Below the pieces are notes generated by a model. It searched no databases and was not told where the DNA came from. It worked only from the letters and a program-made list of their open reading frames with translations. From the NCBI GenBank assembly GCA_019426215.1, contig CM033400.1:15670568-15734567 (forward strand): DNA of 64,000 nt, given 5' to 3'. Positions 23,731-34,850 of this stretch are shown one piece after another. The stretch's first letter is position 1, and each line of letters starts with the position of its first letter. The position numbers were made by a program, and so were the translations under genes. This DNA is from Buddleja alternifolia (Eukaryota > Streptophyta > Magnoliopsida > Lamiales > Scrophulariaceae).

Positions 23731-24599
23731 AGAGTATCTCAACTGCCTGAGAAATATGGTTATCTGCTACAAGGAGAGCAGAATCTGTATGCCGTAGCGG
23801 AAGAAAATCATGGAGAAGATCCCTCTAGTTATGACCAAGCAATGACAGACATGGATTCCACAAAGTGGCATAAAACTATGAAAGTAGAAGTGAATTCGAT
23901 GTATACAAACAAAGTCTGGACTCTAACAGATCGACCCAAAGGTATTGGATCCATTGGCTGCAAATGGATCTATAATAGAAACATTGGTCCAGATGGCAAG
24001 GTAGATACCTAAAAGACCAAGCTAGTGGTGAAAGGGTATAGATAAAAGGAGGGCATTGACTATGAGGAAACCTTTTCGCCTGTAGCTGTTATCAAATCCA
24101 TTAGAATTCTACTTGCCTTAGCTGCATACCTAGATTATGAAATCGGGCAAGTGGATGTGAAAACCGCGTTCTTAAATAGGTTCCTCGAGGAGAAAATCTA
24201 TATAGAATAGCCAAAGGGTTTCAAATTAGATACATATTCTCATAAGGTTTGTAAACTGAATAGGCCCATTTATGGACTTAAGAATGCCTCTCGCAGTTGG
24301 AACCTTCATTTTGATGAAGAAGTTCGAAGCTATGACTTCATCAAAAACGAGGATGAACTATGTGTCTACAAAAAGGCTAGTGGGAGCAAGATCTCATTCT
24401 TCGTGCTATACGTAGATGATATTCTACTTATAGGGAATGATGTAGGTCTGCTAATTCGGTTAAGACATGGCTTTCAAGCACATTCTCCATGAAAGACGTG
24501 GGAAAAGCTACCTATATCCTAGGAATTCGTATCTACAGGGATAGATCAAATAAGATGATAGGTCTTTCCAAAGCCCTCTACTTAGAGAAAGTCCTAAAG
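23731..24599 (+). pseudogene. pol: C1 reverse transcriptase, middle part, broken
   Basis: Resumes C1 coding sequence directly after the C2 insertion. It gives the region before RT (QLPEKYGYLLQ, DSTKWHKTMKVEVNSM) and RT motifs GCKWIYNRNIGPDGKV, GIDYEETFSPVAVIKSIRIL, QVDVKTAFLN and the catalytic YVDDILLIGND near 24,409-24,441. Stops occur near 24,010, 24,043 and 24,208, and there is a frameshift near 24,455. The frame runs into SNKMIGLSKALYLEKVLK, where element G3 inserted, and continues at 34,043. Dead. Confidence 0.88.
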
Positions 24600-26111
24600 T
24601 GACATGCTAATGGCTAACGTGCTTGATAACAAGTGCACTAGTCGTGTGTAGTAATAGAAATGGACTAAGTCCGGGTTGTCGAACCTCAAGGACAAGTTAT
24701 TTAGTTTATGATTTTGATAACGAACAAAAGTAAAGTAAAGATTTAACTAAAAAGGAAAGTAGAATAAGCTAAAGCAAGAGTAAAGAGAGGTTAAACTTTG
24801 AAGGTGGAGAGGTAACTAGGGCTCATGTTTGGGCACATGTTGCGTATTGTGGTCCTAAGATCATTACCAATTCATTAGACATACATTGCTATGGTGAAAG
24901 CTCTTAAGGTAAAGAATAACCGATATCTCGTGATAGACTCCTATACTTAAATGACGGTTTCCTAAGTATGTCTACCTGGAATCTAATCGCTAAGCATGCA
25001 TTAACGAGCTAGAGATTCCTCGATATAAATCGAACGACTTCGCCTGGGAATCTTTACCTATGTCTAGGGCAATTCTTATTTGGTTAGTGATGTGAAATTC
25101 TTGCACCCTAAGTCAGTTTTCTCTCGAATAATTCACCTAGGCATGATATCAAACACATGGTGATCAAGCATATGTAAGACATTCAACCACAAAATCACAA
25201 CACCTAGCAATACACGAATTGAAACGGAAAACGATATTATTATAACAATACTAACAACATGGCCTTCTCATGGCCGTAGTTCGACAATTTAGCTCATAAA
25301 ATGCATAAGGGAAAACCTAAGCATAAGATCCATGTTCATAAACAAAGATGAATCTAAAGATAAGAAACTCCCTATGTTGTATTGATGATTGAATATTTAA
25401 TTGGAGGCTTGAATCTCTTCTTTCCCTTTTTTTTCTCTTCCAAAGTAATTCGAAAAGCCCCTTTTTCCTTTGATTTTTAGCCTTTATACTCTTCAAAACC
25501 GCTACACCGGTGCCCAAGCGTGACAGAAATGGCGCCTAAACGTGGTCTAAGTGTCATAAATGACTTGGGGAAGAAGTTGCAGGGCGCTAGGTGCGCATGA
25601 GGTGGTGCCTTGGCACCACGGTGCGCAGTCTGAACCATTGTTTTGCTTTTCAGCGCAGCAATATTTGTTTCCTTCATAACTTTCTCCAAAGACCTCTGAT
25701 TTGGATGATTCAAGTTCCCACATGAATAAAAGAAATAGCTCTACAACTTTATTGAAGGACACTTTATTAAGTTTGGTCTTTAAATATACAGAGATGGCCC
25801 ATAAACGTGGCAAGTATGACAAATGTGGTGCCCAGGCATGGGGAAATGGCGCATACGTAACTTCAGCTTACTTCTTGCTTGTTTGGGCACCCAGGTGTGA
25901 TTATGGTTGCGCTTGGGCATGGAGGTGCGAAGCATCTTGACCTAAACTTGTTTTATACGTAGTTTTTCCTCCCTTTCTTAGATTGCATCCACTTGAGGCC
26001 TGAAATCACTTAACGCACGAATTAAACGCACAAGGGTAGGAATCAAACAATAAATGAACCTAAAACAATAAATGCAAGTGGCTTAAAAACACGTAAAAAT
26101 GACTCTTATCA
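24600..26111 (-). mobile_element. G3 3' LTR
   Basis: Begins tgacatgctaa and ends cttatca on the plus strand. It matches 32,477-34,037 with many substitutions and indels and contains GCGCC-type motifs near 25,505-25,615. Confidence 0.9.
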
Positions 26112-26124
26112 ACCCCTCCCCCCC
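26112..26124 (-). other. G3 polypurine tract
   Basis: A minus-strand G-rich run (complement of acccctccccccc) directly abuts the 3' LTR. Confidence 0.75.
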
Positions 26125-27911
26125 GGCAAACTTATCAATTGCTCGACCTCGAGCAATAAAATCCATAAGATACGAGATCATCATCGAATAAGGGAAAAAT
26201 ACAAAAAGAAACTACCTAACTCACTTTCATGGAGTGAACGGTTGCATTTAGCATGTGCAACAAGCCTTTAAATCTTTGAGTTACCTCAAAGGACGAGTTA
26301 TAGTCTCGTGAGGGTTTGCGTACAATATACCCACAAAATCGAAAGATGTTTAGCTCAAACCAATTAAGACAACTCGAAATAAGAACTATGATGCAATGGC
26401 ACGAATCAAGTGATAATAAGCTCAATAACATATACACAAATGAAGACAGTGCTCATTCAACACCTAGAATCAAACCACTTTCCAAAGGTGTAGTGGGATA
26501 AGATCTAGGGTATTATGATTGAAAGGCATCCCTACCATGCTTTTAAACATTCCCCATATCTACCAACTTTTGATAGATTATAAAGCTTATCGAATCATAG
26601 GCAACTTCAAGGTCATAATTGTGCTTATTTCCATTCACTTTACATTGACATTACACGCTTTGAAATGATTTAAGCTTATAACAACATAGTGCCTCGTGTG
26701 ATGTTCTACCCCCTTAGATCTTCTTTGTCACCCATGTAAGGGGCTTTGGGCCAACAACTCCCAAACCGGATGGTTTTTGGGCGGTAAGTGTTAAACCACT
26801 CCTACTAACTTAATCATCCGAATGGCAAAGGCCACGAAATAGAACAAGGTCTTTTATTAAACTCATTCCCGATTGGCTTGAGCAAAGCTCAAATTAGCTC
26901 AAAGAGTATAGTGTATAGGCAATGATGCTTTGGTGACCTCCAATGCTCGTTGGCCTAACCGAATTTTCATGTCCATACCAATCTCATCTCAATCATTCAA
27001 TCCATTAACACAATTATGAACCCACAAGCAACTAATCATCTCGAAACAACATGAAAAATCTAAGTTAATATATGAAAGGAGGCTCAACACATGTCTCAGG
27101 ATGGGGAACCCTTTTCAATCTCTCTACCTTCCACTTATGCGCAACGTGTATCATCTAGAAAATTGATTCTCAACTAAGGTTGAAATAAGCATAATCAAGA
27201 TGTGTAATTTTGCATTTTAGACCATTAATAGAAACATACAAGATATCATGCCATTGTCTCGAGTTCTCAAGTCTAATTGCAATTATTGGCAAGCTGACAT
27301 CCTAGAACAAAATTGCTATGCTTGAATTTTCGCAAAAAAATAGTACAAAACACATGCAATGACAACGATTCCCCCAAACTTGAGCTAAAAACAAGATCAC
27401 ATGACACATAAAATTGATAAGCCATATACCCCTTGAACTTAAACCAATGCCCTCAATGTTGACTCAACCATGAGCATTCAAAAAGGTAAACGAGAGTACT
27501 TACAACAAGGATGCTGAAAAACCAACCTTAATCAAGTGAAATCCACTCCAAGCTCAAATCCGTAAAGAAAGATTTTCTAAAGCAAAACTCGGCTATTACA
27601 TGTCATGTACTCACAATACAAAACCATCAAGACTCAACGAGAAGAATGCCAAAACTGCATGCTTGAACATGATATAAAGAAACAAAACTAAACAAGACAA
27701 AAATAAAAGCAAAAAGAAAAGAAAAAATTACAAACTTGGGTTGCCTCCCAAGAGGCGCTTGTTTATAGTCATTATCTTGACTTTGTGCTCTTTGAGGATT
27801 TTGCACGACAATATTCTTGTCATTTCTTCCCTTATCCTCATGCTCCACTCGCCTCCACTTATACCGCGGTGTTTTGAGATTAGCCCTTCGTGCCGGATTT
27901 GTCTTATCGAT
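26125..27911 (-). other. G3 3' non-coding region
   Basis: Contains the conserved Athila block (26,215-26,338), a second shared block (about 26,690-26,790) and the post-pol hairpin cttgggttgcctcccaag (27,735-27,752, plus-strand reading). No convincing protein is present. Confidence 0.7.
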
Positions 27912-28859
27912 CTAACAAACACATTGACATGGTGGAATGTAATTCATGCATGCATCCTTTTTTCTCACCTTGTCTTCTTTCTTATCAGGAATCTCTTCCT
28001 CCAACTCGAGAATACCCTTTGTCTTGCCATTTGCACATTTTTCATCAAGTAAAGGGTTAATAACGTCGGCATTTAAACAAGTGAGATCATTCATGGATGG
28101 ATTCATGTCATTATAAGCATCGAATATCACCTTTTCATCTCCTACCTTCAATGTCAACTTACCCTTTCCCATGTCGATCTTGGTGTTGCTAGTGGCTAGG
28201 AAAGGTCTTCCTAAGATCAAGGGAACATCAATGTCCCCATCCATCTCAAGAACCACGAAGTCAACCGGATAGAAGAAGTTGTCGACTTGTACAATAACAT
28301 CCTCGATAGTGCCCTTTGGGTGCTTGATTGAGTGATCCACCAATTGCAAAGACATGGATGTTGGCTTAGGATCTCCAAGGCCGAGCTTCTTAAAAATGGA
28401 GTAACAAAGAAAGATGATTCTAGCTCCCGAGTCAGAAAGAACTCTCTCAAATGTGAGGTGCCCAATCGTGCAAGGGATGGTAAGGCACCCCAAATCTTTG
28501 AGCTTTTGACATAACTTGTTGAGCATAATGGCCGAGTACTCGTCAATTATGCATACCATCTCGTTCACTTCCTATTTCTTCTTGTTGGTAAAGATGTCTT
28601 TGAGGAATTTAATGCAATTGGGCATTTGAAAAATAGCATCAATAAAGGGGACGTTGATTCGAACTCCATGAAGAATAGCTAAGATTCTAAAGAAGCTTTG
28701 ATCTATCTCTTTTGAATGCTTATGCTGAGCTAATGGGAATTGTAAATAGATCATAATGGGTGGAGCGGGAGTTGGAGATGACGAACTAGAGGTGGAAGAA
28801 GCAGGAGACGGTGCCTGGGTGTCAGTTGTGTGGGGCCTGGGTGCCGCAGTGTGAAGCAT
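27912..28859 (-). pseudogene. pol: G3 protease region
   Basis: Two pieces in order. At 28,859-28,572 is the pre-protease part with FRILAILHGVRINVPFIDAI. At 28,568-27,912 is the retropepsin-like domain with SDSGARIIFLCYSIFKKLGL and VPLILGRPFLATSNTKIDMG. A stop near 28,570 separates them. The protein stops about 160 bp before the post-pol hairpin, so everything from RT to integrase is missing. G4 has the homologous protease (CDSGASINLLPYS) with RT attached. Confidence 0.88.
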
Positions 28860-29114
28860 TTCTTCCTGACAGAGTTTCTCCGGGCGTCTGAGTGGCGCTT
28901 GGGCGCCGAGCTGCGAACCAAATCGTCCTCTAACTGTTTTCTACTCCTGAAGGTAATCGCATAGCATTTCTCCTTAGGATTTTTTTCTATGTCGCTTAGC
29001 AAAGTTCTCGGGGCTCTCTCACTAGTCGCCCTTGACAGTTGCCCCATGTGTGTTTTCATATCTTTGATTTCCATAAACATGTCTTTAATCATGTTTTGGA
29101 GCTCATTGAAAGAT

Positions 29115-30354
29115 TCATAGACGTTCATCGGTTGTAGGAGGCCTATCTTGCTCTTGTGCATGAGGATTACCTTGCCTTTGAGCTTGGTTGTTGTTGAATG
29201 GAGGCCTAGGTGCTTGATAAATACCCGGTTGTGCATTTTGTACAGGATTAGGCCTCTTTGGAAAAAATTTGGGCACATGGAACTTCACTTGAGGTTGATT
29301 GTCATTTCCAACATAGTTCACATTGCCAACCATTGGTTCCAAAGCTACTTATTCTTCCAACTCTTGAACACAAGAGACCTTTTTGGTGGATATGGCCTCT
29401 TCATCATCGGGATAGAGCTCATCTTCCTGAGCTAATTGTTCAATCTTGTCCCACACACTTTGGCAATCTAAACGGAGAAGATCACCTTCCGCACCCACAT
29501 GCATGATCGAACTCCATCGTAGAAGTGTATCACTTGCTCGTTCAATCCAAAGTTGTGATCCGAGCGTTTCCTAAGCATGCCTTTGTATCGAGCTCAATCT
29601 CGGCTAAGGATTCATCTTTTCTTTGCCTAAACCATCGAACTCCATCGTAGAAGTGTATCACTTGCTCGTTCAATCCAAAGTTGTGATCCGAGCGTTTCTT
29701 AAGCATGCCTTTGTATCGAGCTCAATCTCGGCTAAGGATTCATCTTTTCTTTGCCTAAACCACTTTATGTTGCTCCGGATCTCATTGATCTTAGAAGGTG
29801 GAAAGAATTTTTTTAAGAAAGCATCTACCAACTCATCCCAAGTCGTGATGGATTGAGAAGGTACAAATTTGTACCACTTGATCGCCTTTTCCTTAAGTGA
29901 GAAGTGGAAGATTCTAAGGTGGATTGCGTCTAGATCCCTCAGGTGGAATTGGATAGTCAAGAGGGCGTCATCTAGAGTCTCCAAGTTCTCATGAGGTAAT
30001 TCATGAGCCTCGCCATAGAATGGATCACCTTGCACCATCCTAAATAAGTGAGATGGAATGTGATAATTTGGTGCGTCAAAGTTTGGCAAAACCACGGGAC
30101 CCGGTATGGTATGGACCCTTGGTGGTAGACTATCCCGAACTGACGGAAGTGGTTGTGGAGGAGGCGGTTGCATAGCTTGGAGAATGTCAAGGTAACCTCT
30201 CTCTATTCTTTGGTAGATTCATATCCGTGAAACGTGCATTCGGATTTGGTTGATAGAGATTGTCCGCCATTTCCCGAGTTCGTCGACTAGCCCGAAGAGT
30301 ACGTTCGATTTCGGGCTCAAAATCCAATAAAGGCTCGTTGGAGGAGTGGGTCAT
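29115..30354 (-). pseudogene. gag: G3 gag, broken
   Basis: Starts at the ATG at 30,354, since FEPEIERTLRASRRTREMAD is the expected N-terminus. The gag core at 30,173-29,670 has LPNFDAPNYHIPSHLF, DLDAIHLRIFHFSLKEKAIK and TTWDELVDAFLKKFFPPSKI. The C-terminal part (MVGNVNYVGNDNQPQ, RPPFNNNQAQRQGN) lacks a zinc knuckle, as does G4. Stops, frameshifts and a 128 bp tandem duplication (29,506-29,761) disrupt it. Confidence 0.85.
29506..29761 (-). repeat. 128 bp tandem duplication inside G3 gag
   Basis: 29,506-29,633 and 29,634-29,761 are head-to-tail copies that differ at about one base (cctaagc/cttaagc). 128 is not a multiple of 3, so the duplication itself shifts the gag frame. Confidence 0.92.
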
Positions 30355-30460
30355 GCACCAAGAACAAAATTATAAAGTAAACCAAATAAACAAAATTAGA
30401 CTAAAAAGAAAATAAAATAAAAGCAAGAAATAAACGAAAAACTAAGAATTATGAAAGTGT

Positions 30461-31284
30461 CACTACTACAGAAAAGGCCGATTACAGCGGTAAAAAACCG
30501 CTGTAATAGGGACCTATTACAGCGGTTCTCTTGGAACCGTTGTAATAGGTCCGAACCGATTTTTTTTTTATTTGACTCTATTACAGCGGTTTTGTGTAAA
30601 CCCCTGTAATAGTGTCAAACCGAGGAGGACCTATTATAGCGGTTTTATATGAACTGCTGCAATAGGTCCTACCCTGCCCCATCCCACCCCGCCCCCCTGT
30701 AATAGGTCCTACCCCACCCCATCCCACCCCGCCCCCCACCCGCATTGCAAAGTTCCTATACGTAACAAATTCAACAAACCAAAACACAAAAAAATAGTTG
30801 TGCAGAAGAACGAATTCAACAAAAAAACCAAAACCTCAATATTACCAATTCTTTCATCCAACATTCATCCAACAACAAAGTTTTATAATTTACAACATGT
30901 ACATCACGTGTTTATAATCAGCTAGTTAAATTACTCAATACTTTTAATACAACAAATAAATCACAACTTTGAATCAAGTCACAATGTACAAAAAATATAT
31001 TACCTAATTTCTAATCGCATAGGATAAGGTATTGTGCAAGTTCGCAGCGTACTTCATCTATTTGCTCTTGAGTATAGACGTAGCATCGAGAATCATGAAA
31101 AGCAAGATATATATATTTTATAAATATTGATCACCAATTGGACCACATAAAGCATCATATTTCCAACAATTAGGAATAAATATTGATCACAAAATCACAC
31201 AATTTCTTATGTATGCATTATACTTATATATGTTATATATACATACTTACATACATAAGTATATACAAATATAATACACACATT

Positions 31285-31315
<31 letters not shown>

Positions 31316-32419
31316 TTTAATATATTCAAAATAATATTATATATATTGCTAAATACTCTAATCTATGTATATTATAATATAATACAATTGTATACATACA
31401 TTTATATATTGCTATATATTGCTTATATATATATTATACTTATATATGTTATATATATACATACTCAAACATACATAATTAAGTATATACAAATATGCTT
31501 ATGTATACATTATACTTATATATGTTATATATACATACGTAAACATACATAAGTATATACTAATATAATACACACACATTTTGATAGTTTTTCGATTAAA
31601 AAAGTTTACCCAAAAGCGCACAAGCTAAACGGCGGCGGCGGCGGCGGTGTTACATTTAGAGAGAGAGAGAGTGTTATATAAATATATATAAAGAATATAC
31701 ATATATATATATACATATATATATATAGAAGAGAGGGGAGAGAGAAAGAAAGAGAGAGAGAGACCGACGGGGTGGTGGTGGCGGCGGCATCGTAGAGTGG
31801 TGGTGGCATCGGAGGCAGCGGAGAAGTGGTGGTGGACCGAGAGTGAGAGAGAGTAGAGAGAGAGAGACCGAGTAGAGAGAGAGATCGAGAGAGATCGAGA
31901 GAGAGAAGGAGGTGCGGCGGCGGCGCGACGTTGAGGTGGTGGTGGTGTTGGTGGTGGTGGTGTTGTTGGTGTTGGTGGTGGTGCTGGTGGTGGTGCTGGT
32001 GATGTTGGAGTGAGAGAGAGTAGAGTAGAGTAGAGAGAGAGAGAGTGAAAATGTGAAAGGGAAAGTGAGGGGGGCGGCCGGCCCTAGTAGAAAATCGGAG
32101 TGGACCTATTACAGCGGTTCCTGTAGAACCGCAGTAATAGGTCCTTTCCTATTACAAGGTTTGAGCCAAACCTCTATAATAGGACTATTACAGCGGTTTG
32201 GTTCCGAACCGGAACCGCTGTAATAGGTCCTTTCCTATTTCAAGGTTTGAGCCAAACCTCTATAATAGGACTATTACAGCGGTTTGGTTCCGAACCGCTG
32301 TAATAGGTCCTTTCCTATTACAGCGGTTTGGACCGAACCGCTGTAATAAGTTCAAACCGAAATTACCTATTACAGTGGTTCTTTCTAAACCGCTGTAATA
32401 GCGTCTTTTTGTAGTAGTG
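30461..32419. mobile_element. Non-autonomous CACTA (En/Spm) transposon, 1,959 bp
   Basis: The ends are cactactacagaaaagg and, in reverse complement at the right, cactactacaaaaag. The TSD is tgt (30,458-30,460 and 32,420-32,422), the 3 bp CACTA size. Subterminal regions (30,475-30,720 and 32,100-32,400) hold many direct and inverted copies of 'attacagcggtt/accgctgtaat', the usual transposase-binding layout of this superfamily. The interior has no transposase. It is AT-rich with (ta)n and (tg)n at 31,280-31,560, then purine-rich (ag)n and (ggt)n runs at 31,655-32,050. It is inserted between PBS and gag of G3. Confidence 0.93.
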
Positions 32420-32452
32420 TGTAAAATAAAATCAAAAACTAAAATAAACAAG

Positions 32453-32470
32453 TCACCGACAACGGCGCCA
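32453..32470 (-). other. G3 primer-binding site (Asp tRNA-like)
   Basis: Minus-strand tggcgccgttgtcggtga differs at two positions from the canonical Asp-tRNA PBS in element A and lies a few bases inside the 5' LTR. Confidence 0.85.
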
Positions 32471-32476
32471 AAAACT

Positions 32477-34037
32477 TAACACGCTAATAGATAACGTGCT
32501 TGATAGCAAGTGCACTAGTCGTGTGTAGTAATAGAAATGGACTAAGTCTGGGTTCTCGAACCTCAAGGACAAGTTATTTAGCTTATAATTTTGATAACGA
32601 ACAGAAGTAAATTAGAGATTTAACTAAAAAGGAAAGTAGAATAAGCTAAAGCGAGAGTAAAGAGAGATTCAACTTCAAAGGTGAAGAGATAATTAGAGCT
32701 CGTATTTGGGCACATGTTGCGTATTGTCGTCCAAAGATTGTTACCAATTCATTAGTCATACAATGCTATGGTGAAAACTCCTGAGGTAAAGAATAACCAA
32801 TGTCCCGTTATAGACTCCTATACTTAAATGACAGCTTTCTAAGTATGTCTACTCGAAAATCTAATCACTTAGCATGTATTAATGAGCTAGAGCTTCCTCG
32901 ATATAAATTGAATGACTTCACCCGGGAATCTTTACCTATGTCTTGGGAAATTCCTATTTAGTCGGTGATGTTGTCAAATTCTTGCACCTTAAGTCAATTT
33001 TCTCTCGAATAATTCACCTAGGCATGATATGAAACACATGGTGATTAAGCATATGTAAAGCATTCAACCAAAAAATCACAACACATAGTAGGAAAACGAA
33101 CTTATTATAACAATACTAACAACATGGCTTTCTCATGGCCCTATTTCGACAATTTAGCTCATAAAATGCATAAGGGAAAAGCTAAGCATAAGATCCATGT
33201 TCATAGACAAAGATGAATATAAAGCTAAGAAACTCCCTATGTTGGATTGATGATTGAATCTTTAATTGGAGATTTAATCTCTTCTTTCCCTTTTCTTTTG
33301 CTCTTCCAAAGTGATGAAAAGTGAGGTCCCAATCCAAGAAATCCCCAAAATTTACTAAGAATTCGAAAATCCCCTTTTTCCTTTGATTTTTGGCCCTTAT
33401 GCTCTTCAAAACCGCTACACCGGCGCCCAAGCGTGATTAAAATAGTACCTAGGCATGGTCCAGGTGGTGTAAATAACTTGGGGAAGAAGTTGCAGGGCGC
33501 TTAGGCGAGAATGAGGTAGCGCCTAGGCACCATGGTTCGTAGGTCTGAACTGTTTTCTTGCTTTTCAGTGCAGTAATATTATTTCCTTCATAACTTTCTC
33601 CATAGACCTCCGATTTAGATGATTCAAGTTTCCACATGAAGATAAGACATAGATATAAAATTGTGTAGCGGAACACTTCATCAAATTCAGTCTCTAAATA
33701 TACAGAAATAGCGCTCAAACATGACAGGTGTGGTGAATGTGGCGCCCAGGCGTGGGGAAATGGCGTCTAGGCGCCATTATGAGCAACTTCAGCTTATTTC
33801 TTACTTGTTCCAGTGCCTAGGTGTGATTATGGCTATGCTTGGACGTGGAGGTGTGAAGCATCTTGGCCTGAACTAATTCTATACGTTGTTTTTCTACCCT
33901 TTCTTCGATTGCATCCACTTAAGGCCTAAAATCACATAACGCGCGAATTAAACGCACAAGTGGTTGGAATCAAGCGATAAATTAACCTAAAACATAAATG
34001 CAAGGGGCTTAAAAACACGTAAAAATGACTCTTATCA
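32477..34037 (-). mobile_element. G3 5' LTR
   Basis: Matches 24,600-26,111. Its plus-strand start is taacacgc instead of tgacatgc, so the terminal dinucleotide has mutated. Confidence 0.9.
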
Positions 34038-34042
34038 TAAAT

Positions 34043-34829
34043 CGATTTGGAATGGAGAACTTTAAAAGATGTCTTTTTCCCATAAGACATGGAATTCATC
34101 TCTCTAAAAAGATGAGTCCTCAAAGTGAGGAAGATCGAAAAGAGATGAGCACAGTTCCCTATGCCTCAGCAATGGGAAGTCTCGTGTATGCAATGTCATG
34201 CACAAGACCAGATCTTGCTTATGTTGTGAGCGTGGTGAGTAGGTTTCAAGCAAACCCGGCAAAGAGCATTGAATTTCCGTGAAATCTATCTTGAAGTACT
34301 TGTGAAGAATAAAAAATATGATTCTCATATATGGCGATGGAGAAATGAAAGTGGACGGTTACACCGATTCTGATTTTCAGTCTGACATCGATGATAAAAA
34401 ATCCACTTTTGGGTTCATATTCACTCTGAACGGTGGAGCAGTGTCTTGGAAAAGTTCCAAGCAAAGCACAAATACTGATTCGACTACTGAAGCTGAATAC
34501 GTGGTAGCCTCTGGGTAACCAAAGAAGCTGTTTGGATTAAGAAGTTTATAGCAGAACTTCAAGTTGTTCCTAGTGTGGAGCTACCATTGCCACTTTGGTG
34601 TGACAACAATGGAGCCATCGCGCAAGCTAAGGAACCAAGGTCTCACAATAAATCTAAACACATAGAGAGGAGATATCACATTATTCAAGAAATCACTGGA
34701 AGAGGCTACATTGCCGTGCAGAAAATAGCCTCAGCAGAGAACGTGGTTGACCCACTCACTAAGCCATTGGCACAGACGGTGCTAGAGCAACATCTTGAGA
34801 AGATGGTTATTAAATACCATAGTAATTAG
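34043..34829 (+). pseudogene. pol: C1 RT C-terminus and RNase H, broken
   Basis: Continues C1 after G3: HGIHLSKKMSP, VPYASAMGSLVYAM and CTRPDLAYVVSVVSRF mark the end of RT and connection domain. RNase H then shows STFGFIFTLNGGAVSWKSSK, DSTTEAEYVVASG and LWCDNNGAIAQAKEPRSH, ending at 34,829. Stops near 34,281 and 34,516 and frameshifts near 34,320 and 34,520 break it. The PPT agtaggagat (34,841-34,850) and 3' LTR follow. RNase H would degrade element RNA after first-strand synthesis. Confidence 0.9.
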
Positions 34830-34850
34830 CATTGAGTGCAAGTAGGAGAT

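Larger units (their letters stand above)
24600..34037 (-). mobile_element. G3: Athila-like Ty3/gypsy element with gag and protease only
   Basis: Minus-strand element. The 5' LTR is 34,037-32,477 and the 3' LTR is 26,111-24,600. The PBS at 32,453-32,470 is Asp-tRNA-like with two mismatches. Flanks are taaag (24,595-24,599) and taaat (34,038-34,042), a TSD with one later change. Gag and protease are recognisable but broken. RT, RNase H and integrase are absent: the protease is followed within ~160 bp by the post-pol hairpin seen in A and G4. The LTRs are clearly more diverged than those of A or G4. A CACTA transposon (30,461-32,419) sits between PBS and gag. Confidence 0.9.

Noticed and set aside
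25547..25940. Cysteine-rich small frames at 25,547-25,940
   Set aside because: Located in the G3 LTR and interrupted in the matching LTR (33,449-33,718).
31298..31809. Frames in the CACTA core with Tyr/Ile or Ser/Leu repeats
   Set aside because: Translations of (ta)n, (tg)n and (ag)n microsatellites.
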